64,000 bases of DNA from Massilia sp. ST3 (GTDB lineage Bacteria; Pseudomonadota; Gammaproteobacteria; Burkholderiales; Burkholderiaceae_D). The position numbers and the translations under genes were made by a program. The stretch spans positions 1-64,000 of the forward strand of contig NZ_JAGPWC010000013.1 in assembly GCF_018119405.1 (NCBI RefSeq). The letters are read 5' to 3'. Positions 54,197 through 64,000 of this stretch are shown one piece after another. The notes below the pieces were generated by a model, which was not told where the DNA came from, made no database searches, and was given only the letters and a program-made list of their open reading frames with translations. Positions within the stretch are counted from its first letter, which is position 1. Each line of letters opens with the position of its first letter.

Positions 54197-54200
<4 letters not shown>
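53082..54200 (-). CDS. proB: Glutamate 5-kinase
   Basis: 372 aa: an amino-acid kinase domain ([57 protein letters not shown]) followed by a C-terminal PUA domain (about 280-372). It catalyses the first step of proline synthesis, with feedback by proline. Its ATG overlaps the stop of the DUF4345-like gene by 4 bases. It ends the rplU-rpmA-obgE operon, as is common in betaproteobacteria. Confidence 0.97.
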
Positions 54201-55763
<1,563 letters not shown>

Positions 55764-55807
55764 CTACCGTGGGCAGAGCCTTTCGATGGAAGGCTTGCGC
55801 CTTACAA

Positions 55808-55829
55808 AGAGCGCCGCGTGTCGCGGCGC
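55808..55829 (-). terminator. Hairpin between rpmA and obgE
   Basis: GCGCCGCG/CGCGGCGC with a 3-base loop, followed on the minus strand by TCTTTGT. Probably a partial terminator that keeps L27 mRNA above obgE mRNA. A second weak structure, AAAGGC...GCCTTT, lies at 55756-55782. Confidence 0.5.
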
Positions 55830-55838
55830 GTGCGTAAA

Positions 55839-56111
55839 TTACGCTGCGACTGCTTCGTTCGCAACGACGGTCACGAACTGCTTCGAGCCCACGCCTTGCT
55901 TGACGAACTTGACCGTGCCGTCCACCAGGGCGAACAGGGTGTGGTCCTTGCCGGTACCGACGTTGGCGCCTGCGCGCACCGGGGTACCACGCTGGCGGAT
56001 GATGATGCCGCCGGCGTTGATCGCCTGGCCGCCGTACACCTTCACGCCAAGGCGTTTGCTTTCTGAATCACGGCCGTTTCGCGTAGTGCCGCCGCCTTTT
56101 TTGTGTGCCAT
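55839..56111 (-). CDS. rpmA: 50S ribosomal protein L27
   Basis: 90 aa, starting [20 protein letters not shown], the flexible tail that reaches the peptidyl-transferase centre. The remaining barrel is conserved. It lies 37 bp behind rplU. Confidence 0.98.
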   Translation of the reverse strand: MAHKKGGGTTRNGRDSESKRLGVKVYGGQAINAGGIIIRQRGTPVRAGANVGTGKDHTLFALVDGTVKFVKQGVGSKQFVTVVANEAVAA

Positions 56112-56148
56112 TTCTAATGCTCCTTATGACTGGGTGTCCGGACGGCGA

Positions 56149-56460
56149 TTAGCCGTTGATCGAGACGATCTGGATTTCGGTGAAGTTCTGGCGGTGGCCC
56201 TGACGCTTCTGGTAGTGCTTACGACGGCGCATCTTGAAGATACGGACCTTGTCGTGACGACCATGCGAAACCACTTTCACCAGCACCGAAGCACCGTCGA
56301 CCAGCGGAGCACCAAACTTGATGCTGTCGCCCGCGCCAACGGCGAGGACCTGATCGATCGTGAGTTCGGAACCAATGTCTGCCGGTATCTGTTCTACTTT
56401 GAGTTTTTCGCCAGCGACAACTTTGTATTGCTTGCCACCGGTTTTTATGACCGCGTACAT
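56149..56460 (-). CDS. rplU: 50S ribosomal protein L21
   Basis: 103 aa, starting [14 protein letters not shown]; includes the family block [19 protein letters not shown]. First gene of the rplU-rpmA-obgE-DUF4345-proB operon and divergent from ispB. Confidence 0.98.
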   Translation of the reverse strand: MYAVIKTGGKQYKVVAGEKLKVEQIPADIGSELTIDQVLAVGAGDSIKFGAPLVDGASVLVKVVSHGRHDKVRIFKMRRRKHYQKRQGHRQNFTEIQIVSING

Positions 56461-56552
56461 GATTGAGAAACCTCGTTAAATGTTAAAAGAATCCCAACGG
56501 CGCACCAGCGCAACACTGCTCGCTGGACTGCTTGGATGCCGGGGAACAGAGG

Positions 56553-56581
56553 ATTATACATAAATTGCTGCCACGCGTCAA
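56553..56581 (-). promoter_or_regulatory. Sigma-70 promoter of rplU operon
   Basis: On the minus strand TTGACG (56581-56576), 17 bp, TATAAT (56558-56553): 5/6 and 6/6 matches with ideal spacing. The leader before rplU is about 85 bases, long enough for translational control. Confidence 0.75.
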
Positions 56582-56667
56582 AGTGACATCCAGGCGGCCG
56601 GACGGCGTGGCAGCAGACCAACGGCAGGGGCGCGCCGCCGAGCAGGACGGGCGCTGCTGGCTTATCG

Positions 56668-56673
56668 TATAAT
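56668..56673 (+). promoter_or_regulatory. -10 element of ispB promoter
   Basis: A perfect TATAAT (56668-56673), about 55 bp upstream of the ispB start. No good -35 hexamer is found at the right spacing. Confidence 0.4.
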
Positions 56674-56727
56674 CGCCGCAATTGATAAAAACTCATCGCA
56701 TCACTGTCTATCTATTGCAGGTTCGCC

Positions 56728-57717
56728 TTGTCAGCCGCTATCCCACACGCCCAACAACACTCCCTCACCTCCTCCATCGCGACCGACATGGAGGCCGTCA
56801 ACACGGTGATCCGGCAGCGCCTGCATTCGGAAGTGAGCCTGGTGAACCAGATCGCCGAATACATCATCAGCGCCGGCGGCAAGCGCATCCGCCCGGTGCT
56901 GGTGCTGCTGCTGGCGAATGCCTACGGCTACCGCGGCACGGCGCACCATGAACTGGCGGCGGTGGTGGAGTTCATCCACACCGCGACCCTGCTGCACGAC
57001 GACGTGGTCGACGAATCCTCGATGCGCCGTGGCCGCCAGACCGCCAATGCCCTGTTCGGCAACGCCGCCTCGGTGCTGGTCGGCGACTTCCTGTACTCGC
57101 GCTCCTTCCAGATGATGGTCGGCCTCGACAACATGCGCGTGATGCGCATCCTGTCCGACGCCACCAACGTGATCGCGGAAGGCGAAGTGCTGCAGCTGCT
57201 GAACATGCACGACCCGGACGTGACCGAGGAAAGCTACCTGAACGTGATCCGCTCCAAGACCGCCAAGCTTTTCGAGGCGGCGGCCGAGCTCGGCGCCCTG
57301 GTGGCCGGCGCGAACGACGAGCAGATCTCCGCGGCCGGCGAATACGGCCGCTCGCTGGGCACCGCCTTCCAGCTGATCGACGACGTGCTCGACTACGCGG
57401 GCGACGCCGCCGAGATCGGCAAGAACGTGGGCGACGACCTGCGCGAAGGCAAGCCGACCCTGCCCCTGATCTGGCTGATGGAACATGGCAGCAGCGAAGA
57501 ACGCGAGCTGGTGCGCACCTGCATCGAACAGGGCGACGAACAGCATTTCGACGCCGTGCTGGCGGCCGTCACCTCGAGCGGCGCCCTGGCATATACCCGC
57601 ACCCAGGCCGAGCAGGCGGCGCAGCGCGCGGCCCGCGCCATCGAGGCCTTGCCGGACACCGAATACAAACGCAGCCTCTTGCAGCTCTGCAGTTTCGCTG
57701 TTGACAGGAACCACTAA
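56728..57717 (+). CDS. ispB: Octaprenyl diphosphate synthase
   Basis: 329 aa with a TTG start at 56728 (GCAGGTT ahead); an ATG at 56788 is the next choice. The aspartate-rich motifs LLHDDVVDESSMRRG and QLIDDVLDYAGD are both present, and the chain-length region and GGKRIRPVL block fit long-chain trans-prenyl synthases. It makes the side chain of ubiquinone. Divergent from rplU, a conserved arrangement. Confidence 0.95.
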   Translation: MSAAIPHAQQHSLTSSIATDMEAVNTVIRQRLHSEVSLVNQIAEYIISAGGKRIRPVLVLLLANAYGYRGTAHHELAAVVEFIHTATLLHDDVVDESSMRRGRQTANALFGNAASVLVGDFLYSRSFQMMVGLDNMRVMRILSDATNVIAEGEVLQLLNMHDPDVTEESYLNVIRSKTAKLFEAAAELGALVAGANDEQISAAGEYGRSLGTAFQLIDDVLDYAGDAAEIGKNVGDDLREGKPTLPLIWLMEHGSSEERELVRTCIEQGDEQHFDAVLAAVTSSGALAYTRTQAEQAAQRAARAIEALPDTEYKRSLLQLCSFAVDRNH

Positions 57718-57769
57718 AGCGACTAAAGTAATGCCTTCCCGAGATGACAGAAATGCCATCTCAAACCGT

Positions 57770-57846
57770 CGGGGTGTAGCTTAGCCCGGTAGAGCGCTAC
57801 GTTCGGGACGTAGAGGCCGGAGGTTCGAATCCTCTCACCCCGACCA
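57770..57846 (+). tRNA. tRNA-Pro (CGG)
   Basis: A 77-base cloverleaf: acceptor CGGGGTG / CACCCCG, D-arm with AGCCCGGTAGA, anticodon stem CTACG/CGTAG with loop TTCGGGA giving anticodon CGG, T-arm GGTTCGAATCC, discriminator A and an encoded CCA end (57844-57846). It reads CCG proline codons, common in GC-rich genomes. Confidence 0.97.
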
Positions 57847-57874
57847 CGAATTCGCTTGTTCACGCGAGCACTTG

Positions 57875-57908
57875 CAAGGCCCATCGATCGATGGGCCTTG
57901 TTCGTTTC
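57875..57908 (+). terminator. Terminator after tRNA-Pro
   Basis: CAAGGCCCAT/ATGGGCCTTG, a 10-bp stem with a CGATCG loop, then TTCGTTT. It starts 29 bp after the tRNA. Confidence 0.85.
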
Positions 57909-58010
57909 CGGGTCCATATTTTCTTCCCATGCCGCCGTCCGGCGCGCGCACTGCCGCCAACGTATCGGCAACACAACAATACGCGCCCGCAGTTCACAGA
58001 ACTTAGCGAC

Positions 58011-58036
58011 AAAAAGCCTGGCGATCCGGGCTTTTT
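58011..58036 (+). terminator. Second terminator upstream of chemoreceptor
   Basis: AAAAAGCCTGG and CCGGGCTTTTT form an 11-bp stem (one G-T pair) around CGAT. The A and T tracts make it active in both directions. With the first hairpin it insulates the chemoreceptor gene from tRNA and ispB transcription. No gene lies in 57847-58149. Confidence 0.85.
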
Positions 58037-58149
58037 CCGTTCCTTGCCAGTTCGCCATCGACACGGAGAGTTTTCGAGAGTATTTCTATTATTGCCGAAT
58101 GGCATTAATTGCGCGCCAGCGCCTTTGCGAACCCACCTCGAACATCATC

Positions 58150-59874
58150 ATGAAACTCTCGAACATGAAAGTAGGCACCATGCTCGGCACCGGCTTCGCC
58201 CTGGTCCTCGGGCTCTTGTGCGTCATCCTCGTCGGGGCCCTCTACGGCATGGCCGATATGCGCGGCAGCACGCGCCAGATTACGGACAACAACCTGCGCG
58301 TGGAACTGGCGAACGTCCTCATCGACACTATCCGCAACCGCGCGATCCAGGTCCGCAACATCGGCCTGCTGACCGATCCCGCGGCGATGGCGGCGCAGCA
58401 GCGCGCCATGAACGACGAAGCCGCCACCTACGCCAAGACCTGGAAGGAGCTGGCGCCCCTGTTCGACCAGCCCGGCGCCCTGCCCGAGGAAAAGGCCGCG
58501 CTGGCCCAGGTGGCGGCGGCCGAGGCGGCCGCCGTGCCGGTGCTGGCGAAGGCCACCCAGCTCGGCCTGGCCAACCAGAGCGAGGAAAGCACCCGGGTCC
58601 TGACCACCGAGCTGCAGGTGCTGCAGGACCAGTGGATCGCCGCCACCAATGCGCTGATCGTCCTGGAAGGCAGGCTCAACAAGGAAGCGGGCGAGGCTTC
58701 GCTGCTGGCCTATGAGCGGGCGCGTAACATGAGCATCGGCCTGAGCTGCCTGGCGCTGGTGGCCGGCGTGCTGGCCGCGGCCGCCATCACCCGCACCCTG
58801 CTGCGCCAGCTCGGCGGCGAGCCGCGCTATGCGGCCGAGGTGGCGGCGCGCATCGCCGCCGGCGACCTCGCCTCCCCGGTCGAGGTGAAGGCGGGCGACA
58901 GCACCAGCATGATGGCGGCCATGCAGGCCATGCGCGACAAGCTGGCCGGCATCGTCGTCCAGGTGCGCGGCGGCACCGACGCCATCGCGTCAAGCTCGGC
59001 CCAGGTCGCGGCCGGCAGCCAGGACCTGTCCTCGCGCACCGAGGAACAAGCCAGCTCGCTGGAAGAAACCGCCTCCTCGATGGAAGAGCTGACCGGCACC
59101 GTCAAGCAGAACGCCGACAACGCGCGCCAGGCCAACCTGATGGCCGATGCCGCTTCCAGCGTGGCCCAGAAAGGCGGCGCCGCCATCGGCGAAGTGATGG
59201 GCACGATGGCCGATATCAGCGCCTCGGCCAGCAAGATCCGCGACATCATCGGCGTGATCGACGGCATCGCCTTCCAGACCAACATCCTGGCGCTGAACGC
59301 CGCCGTGGAAGCGGCCCGCGCAGGCGAACAGGGCCGCGGCTTCGCCGTCGTCGCGACCGAGGTGCGCAACCTGGCCCAGCGCTCGGCCGGCGCCGCCAAG
59401 GAAATCAAGGGATTGATCGAAGACTCGACCAGCAAGGTCGAGAACGGCAGCCGGCAGGTGGACGCGGCCAGCGCCACCATCCTCGAGATCGTCGACAGCG
59501 TCAAGCGCGTGACCGACATCATGAGCGAGATCAGCGCCGCCAGCCTGGAGCAGACCGTGGGCATCGAGCAGATCAACCAGGCCATCGCCTCGATGGACCA
59601 GGTGACCCAGCAGAATGCCGCCCTGGTCGAGGAAGCGGCGGCCGCATCGGAAGCGATGCAGGTGCAGGCGGCGCGCCTGAGCGATGCGGTCAGCGTGTTC
59701 CGCCTCGACGGCACGCAGGCCGCGCCCGCCCCGGCGGCCCCGCTTGCAAGCGCACGCTCGGGCCCGAAGGCCTTGTCCACCGCAAAGCCCGCGAAGCCAC
59801 TGTACGCGGCCAGGTCCGCGCCCCAGCGCCAGGCGGCGGCCACCGCCGACGCCGACGGCTGGGAAACCTTCTGA
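58150..59874 (+). CDS. Methyl-accepting chemotaxis protein with CheR-tether end
   Basis: 574 aa from the ATG at 58150. Helix (MLGTGFALVLGLLCVILVGALYG, 10-32), periplasmic four-helix-bundle-type sensor (TRQITDNNLRVELANVLIDTIRNRA..., 35-190), helix (IGLSCLALVAGVLAAAAIT), HAMP (LGGEPRYAAEVAARIAAGDL) and a signalling domain with [24 protein letters not shown]. The tail is a long Ala/Pro linker ending GWETF, one residue from the CheR/CheB-binding pentapeptide NWETF. This one probably recruits the adaptation enzymes for both receptors in the window. Ligand unknown. Confidence 0.94.
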   Translation: MKLSNMKVGTMLGTGFALVLGLLCVILVGALYGMADMRGSTRQITDNNLRVELANVLIDTIRNRAIQVRNIGLLTDPAAMAAQQRAMNDEAATYAKTWKELAPLFDQPGALPEEKAALAQVAAAEAAAVPVLAKATQLGLANQSEESTRVLTTELQVLQDQWIAATNALIVLEGRLNKEAGEASLLAYERARNMSIGLSCLALVAGVLAAAAITRTLLRQLGGEPRYAAEVAARIAAGDLASPVEVKAGDSTSMMAAMQAMRDKLAGIVVQVRGGTDAIASSSAQVAAGSQDLSSRTEEQASSLEETASSMEELTGTVKQNADNARQANLMADAASSVAQKGGAAIGEVMGTMADISASASKIRDIIGVIDGIAFQTNILALNAAVEAARAGEQGRGFAVVATEVRNLAQRSAGAAKEIKGLIEDSTSKVENGSRQVDAASATILEIVDSVKRVTDIMSEISAASLEQTVGIEQINQAIASMDQVTQQNAALVEEAAAASEAMQVQAARLSDAVSVFRLDGTQAAPAPAAPLASARSGPKALSTAKPAKPLYAARSAPQRQAAATADADGWETF

Positions 59875-59880
59875 ATCCCC

Positions 59881-59918
59881 GCACGCCCGTGCAGCGATGC
59901 CGGGCGTGCATTTCCCTT
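59881..59918 (+). terminator. Terminator of chemoreceptor gene
   Basis: GCACGCCCG / CGGGCGTGC, a 9-bp perfect stem with an 11-base loop, then ATTTCCCTT. It starts 6 bp after the stop. Confidence 0.75.
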
Positions 59919-60091
59919 GGACGCCACGCAAGCCCCGGTGTCCCCGCCCTGCCGCGGCGCCCCCCAACCGCCGCCTTTCTTAACTTACGCCAGAGTCCGC
60001 TCGTCCGCTCCCTCTACTGTATTGCTTGCTACCGCCTGATGCGCCTGCGACGGGACGTCAACGTAGCCCACCGATACGAAAGGAGAACTCC

Positions 60092-60841
60092 ATGGCGAGT
60101 TTCGGAGTGGAAGCAATCCGGTACTTCAATCATGCGCGCGCCGCCGGCATCAGCACGGCGGGAGACCTGACCTACACCTTCAACCGCAGTAACGGCTTCG
60201 ACGCGAAGCTGCGCTCCGCCGGCCACACGCGCTCGTTCTACTGGGCCAACACCGACGTCTGGGAAACCGACATCCGCGACCTCGACCAGGGCGGCGACGA
60301 CCGCAACTGGGTCGACAACGTCGACCTGTTCTGGATCGAGACCCACGGCGGCCACGAAGCCAACGGCAACGCGCGCATGCTGTACGACACGGCGCGCACC
60401 AACTGGCGCACCTATTCCAACGGGTGGCAGCTGGGCGAGGACTGGAACAACGAGTGGGTGATGGCCTATTCCTGCGAGACGGTGGACCTGAACCGCGTCA
60501 CCGGCCTGTGGAACATCTTCGCGCGCATGCACATCTACTGCGGCGCCTGGGGCAACATGTGGGACGGCATCACCACCGACGAGTGCGGCGAAGACGTGGC
60601 CGACAAGCTGACGGACGGCGACACCGTCTGCCACGCCTGGCACAACGGGGTCTCGGACTGGTGGGTCGACAACCATCCCATCACCGTGTGCGTCGGCGAT
60701 GCGGCCACCTGGAACGGCGGCAATATTCGCTGGGACCGCTCCTACCTCAACCGCGACCACCTGTGGGGCGAAGGAAGCGTCGACCCCGACCTGGCGCCTG
60801 CCCAGCAGGCATGTCTCCTGTGGATGTGGACGGAGGGCTGA
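60092..60841 (+). CDS. DUF6345 domain protein, possible caspase-fold enzyme
   Basis: 249 aa from the ATG at 60092, with the very strong ribosome site AAAGGAGAACTCC. No signal peptide. The pattern matches DUF6345: SFYWANTDVWETDIRD, then a Gly/Asp run, then DNVDLFWIETHGGHE and, about 45 residues later, WVMAYSCETVDL, and near the end HAWHNGVSDWW. A hydrophobic strand ending in HG followed by another ending in Cys is the layout of caspase/gingipain-like clan CD peptidases, so His and Cys may be a catalytic dyad; that is inference. The next gene starts 2 bases after the stop, so they are one operon. Confidence 0.7.
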   Translation: MASFGVEAIRYFNHARAAGISTAGDLTYTFNRSNGFDAKLRSAGHTRSFYWANTDVWETDIRDLDQGGDDRNWVDNVDLFWIETHGGHEANGNARMLYDTARTNWRTYSNGWQLGEDWNNEWVMAYSCETVDLNRVTGLWNIFARMHIYCGAWGNMWDGITTDECGEDVADKLTDGDTVCHAWHNGVSDWWVDNHPITVCVGDAATWNGGNIRWDRSYLNRDHLWGEGSVDPDLAPAQQACLLWMWTEG

Positions 60842-60843
60842 CC

Positions 60844-61812
60844 ATGAACGACCAACACCTGACCGACAGCCTGGCCAAGAGCCTGAGCGCGAGCCTGTCT
60901 TCGGCCCAGCCCGGCGCCACAGCCATCCCCGCGCGCGCCGACATCGTCGCGCTGCGCCAGCTCACCCGCGACGAGACCCGGGCGCGCATCAACCGCTTCC
61001 TGAACACGATCGAGGAAAGCGGCACCTGTCCCACCGACCGGGCCCACGTCCTCGATCGCGGCGACCGCAGCCTGGTCCACCTGCCGGAAGGCGCGCGCGC
61101 CACCGTCTACCATGCCTCGGGCGCGCTGGAATACCGTTCCGGCCTGGCGCCCTTCGCCGCGCCCTTCGAGCGCCTGGAGCAATCCGCCGTATTGGTGCGC
61201 CGCCTGGGCGAAGCCGCCGAGCGCCTGAAGCTGGCATCCTGGAGCGAACAAGGCGGCAGCCTCGCCTTCGAGCGCCTGTGGCAGACCAAGGCGCAGGGCG
61301 CGGACCGCGAGGAGCGCGTGTCGCAGCCGCTGCTGGTGCGCGCCACCGGGGCCTGGCGCCACGCAGTGGCAGGGATTCCCGTGCTGGGCGCGGCCTCGGC
61401 CGCGCTCACCCTGGCGGGCGACGGCCGTGTCGACGGGCTGTCGGTCAACGTGCGTCCGCTGCTGGGCGAGGTCCTGGACAGCGCTCCCATCATCGGGCAG
61501 GACCAGGCCATCCGCCAGGTCGTCGAACGCCTGATCGGCCTGCTCGGCCGCGCCAGGGATCCGTTGCCGGCGGACGTGATCGACTACGCTCTCATGCAGT
61601 TCGGCTACCTCGACACCGGCCGGCGCAAGTCCCAGCGCCTGCTGGCGCCGGCCTTCGTGGCCCAGATCGCGCTGCGCCACAAGCAGGAACGCCAGGCCTA
61701 CGTGATTGCGGTGCACGCCACGGCCCGCCCTTACATGGAGCTGCCGCTGTACGGCGTCGACTCCGTGCTCACCGCGACGCGCGGCGAACACTGCAAGCCG
61801 GCCCTGGCTTGA
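60844..61812 (+). CDS. Hypothetical protein, partner of DUF6345 gene
   Basis: 322 aa, no recognised family. The N-terminus (MNDQHLTDSLAKSLSASLSSAQPG) is Ser/Ala-rich with no signal peptide. A middle part has paired Arg/Leu-rich helices (LEQSAVLVRRLGEAAERLKLASW). One moderately hydrophobic stretch (HAVAGIPVLGAASAALTLAGDG) might touch membranes but is too weak for a sure helix. It directly follows the DUF6345 gene and converges with the nitrate reductase gene 22 bp away. If DUF6345 is a peptidase, this could be its substrate or regulator; nothing proves it. Confidence 0.6.
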   Translation: MNDQHLTDSLAKSLSASLSSAQPGATAIPARADIVALRQLTRDETRARINRFLNTIEESGTCPTDRAHVLDRGDRSLVHLPEGARATVYHASGALEYRSGLAPFAAPFERLEQSAVLVRRLGEAAERLKLASWSEQGGSLAFERLWQTKAQGADREERVSQPLLVRATGAWRHAVAGIPVLGAASAALTLAGDGRVDGLSVNVRPLLGEVLDSAPIIGQDQAIRQVVERLIGLLGRARDPLPADVIDYALMQFGYLDTGRRKSQRLLAPAFVAQIALRHKQERQAYVIAVHATARPYMELPLYGVDSVLTATRGEHCKPALA

Positions 61813-61834
61813 GGCGCGGCCGCTGCGCCGCGGC

Positions 61835-64000
61835 TCAGGCTTCGGCGCAGCGGACCTCGTCAAGCAGCTTGCGGATCTCGGGCACGCATGAACCGCAGTT
61901 GCCGCCGGCGCGCACGCAGGCGGTGACGTCTCCCGAGGTCTTCAGGTCCTTGTCCCGTATCGCCAGCATGATGGTGTTGCGGCCCACGCCGAAGCAGGAG
62001 CAGACCGTGGGCCCCGGGTCCGGCCCCTGCTTGGGCGCGCGCGCCGCCAGCAGGGTCGCGCGCTCCATCGGGCCCAGCGCTTCCAGCTCGAACAGGCTGC
62101 CCAGCCAGGCGCGCGAGGGTAAATCCGGGCGGCGCGACACGAACAGGCAGGCCTGCAGGCGGCCCTCCAGCACCAGGGCCGCGCGCAGCATGCCTTCCGC
62201 CTTGTCCTCGTATTCGATCCAGTCGGCGTCCTCGCCCGCCCCCAGCAGGGCGCGGGCGCGCTCGGGCGAGACCGCTTCGCGCCCGCCCAGTTCGTAGCGC
62301 ACGAAGCCGCTGCCGCGCACCAGCGTCCAGTTGGCGATACGCTCCAGTCCCAGCTCCTCGCGGCTGAGAATGAAGCCGTGCCAGGCCACGCCGAAGGGCT
62401 CCACCCGCACCGGGGTGTGCTTGAACTCCGGTTCGCCCGAGACCGGGTCGACGTCCGGGTTGACCAGGGCGCCGACGCGCGCATCCGACGCCGTCTGGCC
62501 GTTCCAGTGGATCGGCACGAACACCGAACCGCGCGCGATGCCGCCGCCATGGACCACGCGCGCCACCATCGCGCCCCAGGCGCTGCTCACGCGCGCCAGC
62601 TCGCCCTCGCGCACGCCGGCCAGCAGCGCATCGTGCGGATGCAGGTCGACGAAGGGTTCGGGCGCGTGCCCGGCCAGGCGCGGCGACTTGCCGGTGCGCG
62701 TCATCGTGTGCCACTGGTCGCGCAGGCGGCCGGTGTTCAGGGCCAGCGGGAACTCGCCGCCTGGCTTGCCCTTCGGCAGGCGTGGCGCGGTCGGGACGAA
62801 GCGCGCGCGCCCGCCCGGATGCGAGAAGCCGCCCTGCGCGAACATGCGCGCCGTCCCCGTCGTGCGGCTGGCCAGTGGCCACTGCACGGGCTCCAGCGCA
62901 TCGTAGGCCAGGCGGTCCATGCCCACCAGCGGATCGAGGCGGAAGGCGCGCGGCAGCGCGTCCGGTGCATTGCGCCAGGCCGAGAGGCGCGCATGCTCGT
63001 CGAAGATCTCGTGCGCGCCGAGGTACTCGAAGCCGGCATAGCCCATGCGCTGGGCCACGCCGCACAACGCCTGCCAGTCGGCGCGCGCCTCGCCCGGCGC
63101 CGGCAGGAAGGCGCGCTGGCGCGAGATGCAGCGCTCGGAATTGGTGACCGTGCCGTCCTTCTCGCCCCAGGCCAGGGCCGGCAGCAGCACGTCGGCATAG
63201 GCGGCGGTGTCGGTGTCGCCCACCACGTCGGACACCACGACCAGTTCACAGGCGTCCAGTGCACGGCGCACCTGGTCGGCGTCGGGCAGGCTGACCACCG
63301 GGTTGGTGGCCATGATCCACACCGCCTTCACCGTGCCTGCTTCCACCGCGCGGAACAGGTCGACCGCCTTCAGGCCCTGTTTATCGGCGATGCGCGGCGC
63401 ATCCCAGAAGCTGCGCACGGCCTCGCGGTGGGCGGCATTGTCGATGTCGAGGTGGGTCGCCAACATATTGGCCAGGCCGCCCACTTCGCGCCCGCCCATG
63501 GCGTTCGGCTGGCCGGTCAGCGAGAACGGGCCCATGCCCGGCTTGCCGATGCGGCCGGTCAGCAAATGGCAGTTGATGATGCTGTTGACCTTGTCGGTGC
63601 CGCTGCTGGACTGGTTCACGCCCATCGAAAAGGCGGTGACGGTTTTTTCCGTCGCGGCGAACAAGGCGTAGAACTCGCGCAGCAGCATGGGGTCGAGGCC
63701 GCAGGCGCGCGCCACCAGGTCGGGGTCCGCGCCCTCTTCGCCGGCCACGGCCAGCGCGCCTTCCAGGCCTTCGGTATGGGCCGCAACGAATCCCGTATCA
63801 ACGACACCGTGACGCGCCAGATAGCTCAGCAGGCCGTTGAACAGCCAGACGTCGGTGCCCGGCTTGACCGGCAGATGCAGGTCGGCCAGCTCGCAAGTGG
63901 CGGTGCGGCGCGGGTCGACCACGACGATGCGCAGTTCCGGGCGCGCCTCCTTCGCCCTGGCAATGCGCTGGAACAGGGTCGGGTGGCACCAGGCGGCGTT
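61835..64000 (-). CDS. nasA: Assimilatory nitrate reductase catalytic subunit (5' part outside window)
   Basis: The frame is open to the window edge, so the N-terminus with its [4Fe-4S] domain is missing; 721 residues and the stop are present. The molybdopterin domains are clear (NAAWCHPTLFQRI, SMGVNQSSSGTDKVNSIINCHLLTGRIGKPG, MATNPVVSLPDADQVRRALD, LNTGRLRDQWHTMTRTGKS). The C-terminus is a BFD-like [2Fe-2S] domain (TVCSCFGVG...CVRAGGNCGSCVPEI), typical of NasA with direct electron entry. It reduces nitrate to nitrite for assimilation. Expected neighbours nirBD or a nitrate transporter would lie beyond 64000. Confidence 0.93.
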   Translation of the reverse strand, partial: NAAWCHPTLFQRIARAKEARPELRIVVVDPRRTATCELADLHLPVKPGTDVWLFNGLLSYLARHGVVDTGFVAAHTEGLEGALAVAGEEGADPDLVARACGLDPMLLREFYALFAATEKTVTAFSMGVNQSSSGTDKVNSIINCHLLTGRIGKPGMGPFSLTGQPNAMGGREVGGLANMLATHLDIDNAAHREAVRSFWDAPRIADKQGLKAVDLFRAVEAGTVKAVWIMATNPVVSLPDADQVRRALDACELVVVSDVVGDTDTAAYADVLLPALAWGEKDGTVTNSERCISRQRAFLPAPGEARADWQALCGVAQRMGYAGFEYLGAHEIFDEHARLSAWRNAPDALPRAFRLDPLVGMDRLAYDALEPVQWPLASRTTGTARMFAQGGFSHPGGRARFVPTAPRLPKGKPGGEFPLALNTGRLRDQWHTMTRTGKSPRLAGHAPEPFVDLHPHDALLAGVREGELARVSSAWGAMVARVVHGGGIARGSVFVPIHWNGQTASDARVGALVNPDVDPVSGEPEFKHTPVRVEPFGVAWHGFILSREELGLERIANWTLVRGSGFVRYELGGREAVSPERARALLGAGEDADWIEYEDKAEGMLRAALVLEGRLQACLFVSRRPDLPSRAWLGSLFELEALGPMERATLLAARAPKQGPDPGPTVCSCFGVGRNTIMLAIRDKDLKTSGDVTACVRAGGNCGSCVPEIRKLLDEVRCAEA

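Noticed and set aside
58080-58110. A flagellar sigma-28-like GCCGAAT before the second chemoreceptor
   Set aside because: The matching -35 element (TAAA or TCAAG) is missing at the required distance, so it was not called.

Overview
The window reads as an ordinary stretch of chromosome from a GC-rich Burkholderiales bacterium, most like the Massilia/Telluria group of Oxalobacteraceae. This is inferred from gene content and order: yhdP-nitrilase-tldD facing glnE, glnA with ntrBC behind it, rplU-rpmA-obgE-proB facing ispB, rsxB-nth, an intracellular PHB depolymerase and many TonB receptors. No rRNA is present to settle the genus. No phage, insertion sequence, CRISPR array or conjugation gene was recognised. 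The first 40 bases are pure G/C homopolymer blocks and look like a contig-end artefact.

Layout. 0.1-9.6 kb: tldD, a carbon-nitrogen hydrolase and yhdP on the minus strand, facing glnE. 9.6-26.2 kb: three large TonB-dependent receptors (two of one type, one Oar-like with a carboxypeptidase-regulatory-like N-terminus), interleaved with map, gap, tkt and rsmE. Between map and gap lies a low-GC islet with two tandem small genes for double-glycine-leader (bacteriocin-like) peptides and, next to them, a decayed duplicate of the same unit. 26.6-35.7 kb: a FAD dehydrogenase, an EamA exporter, corA, then nitrogen control: ntrC, ntrB, a DUF4124 protein and glnA. Upstream of glnA is a clear sigma-54 promoter with an NtrC-type palindrome. 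35.7-42.6 kb: a TAXI-type solute-binding membrane protein, a large bifunctional penicillin-binding protein, a molybdopterin-binding-domain protein and an EI24 membrane protein. 42.8-51.3 kb: FKBP, acyl-CoA-binding protein, a PHA-system protein, a divergent M4 metallopeptidase overlapping its emfourin-like inhibitor, fdxA with a ferredoxin-NADP reductase, phaZ, an RcnB-like protein, rsxB and nth. 51.3-59.9 kb: two chemoreceptors flank the rplU-rpmA-obgE-DUF4345-proB operon, ispB and tRNA-Pro(CGG). 60.1-64 kb: a DUF6345 protein with an unknown partner, then the 3' part of an assimilatory nitrate reductase gene that runs off the window.

How the parts fit. Nitrogen assimilation is the strongest theme: nitrate reductase, glutamine synthetase, its adenylyltransferase GlnE and the NtrBC two-component system are all here, and the glnA control region is readable. 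A second theme is storage and carbon handling (phaZ, PHA-system protein, acyl-CoA-binding protein, gap, tkt). The receptors suggest a scavenging lifestyle. The least described items are the bacteriocin-like locus with its decayed copy, the M4 protease/inhibitor pair, the DUF6345 operon, and two families of intergenic inverted repeats placed just behind genes.
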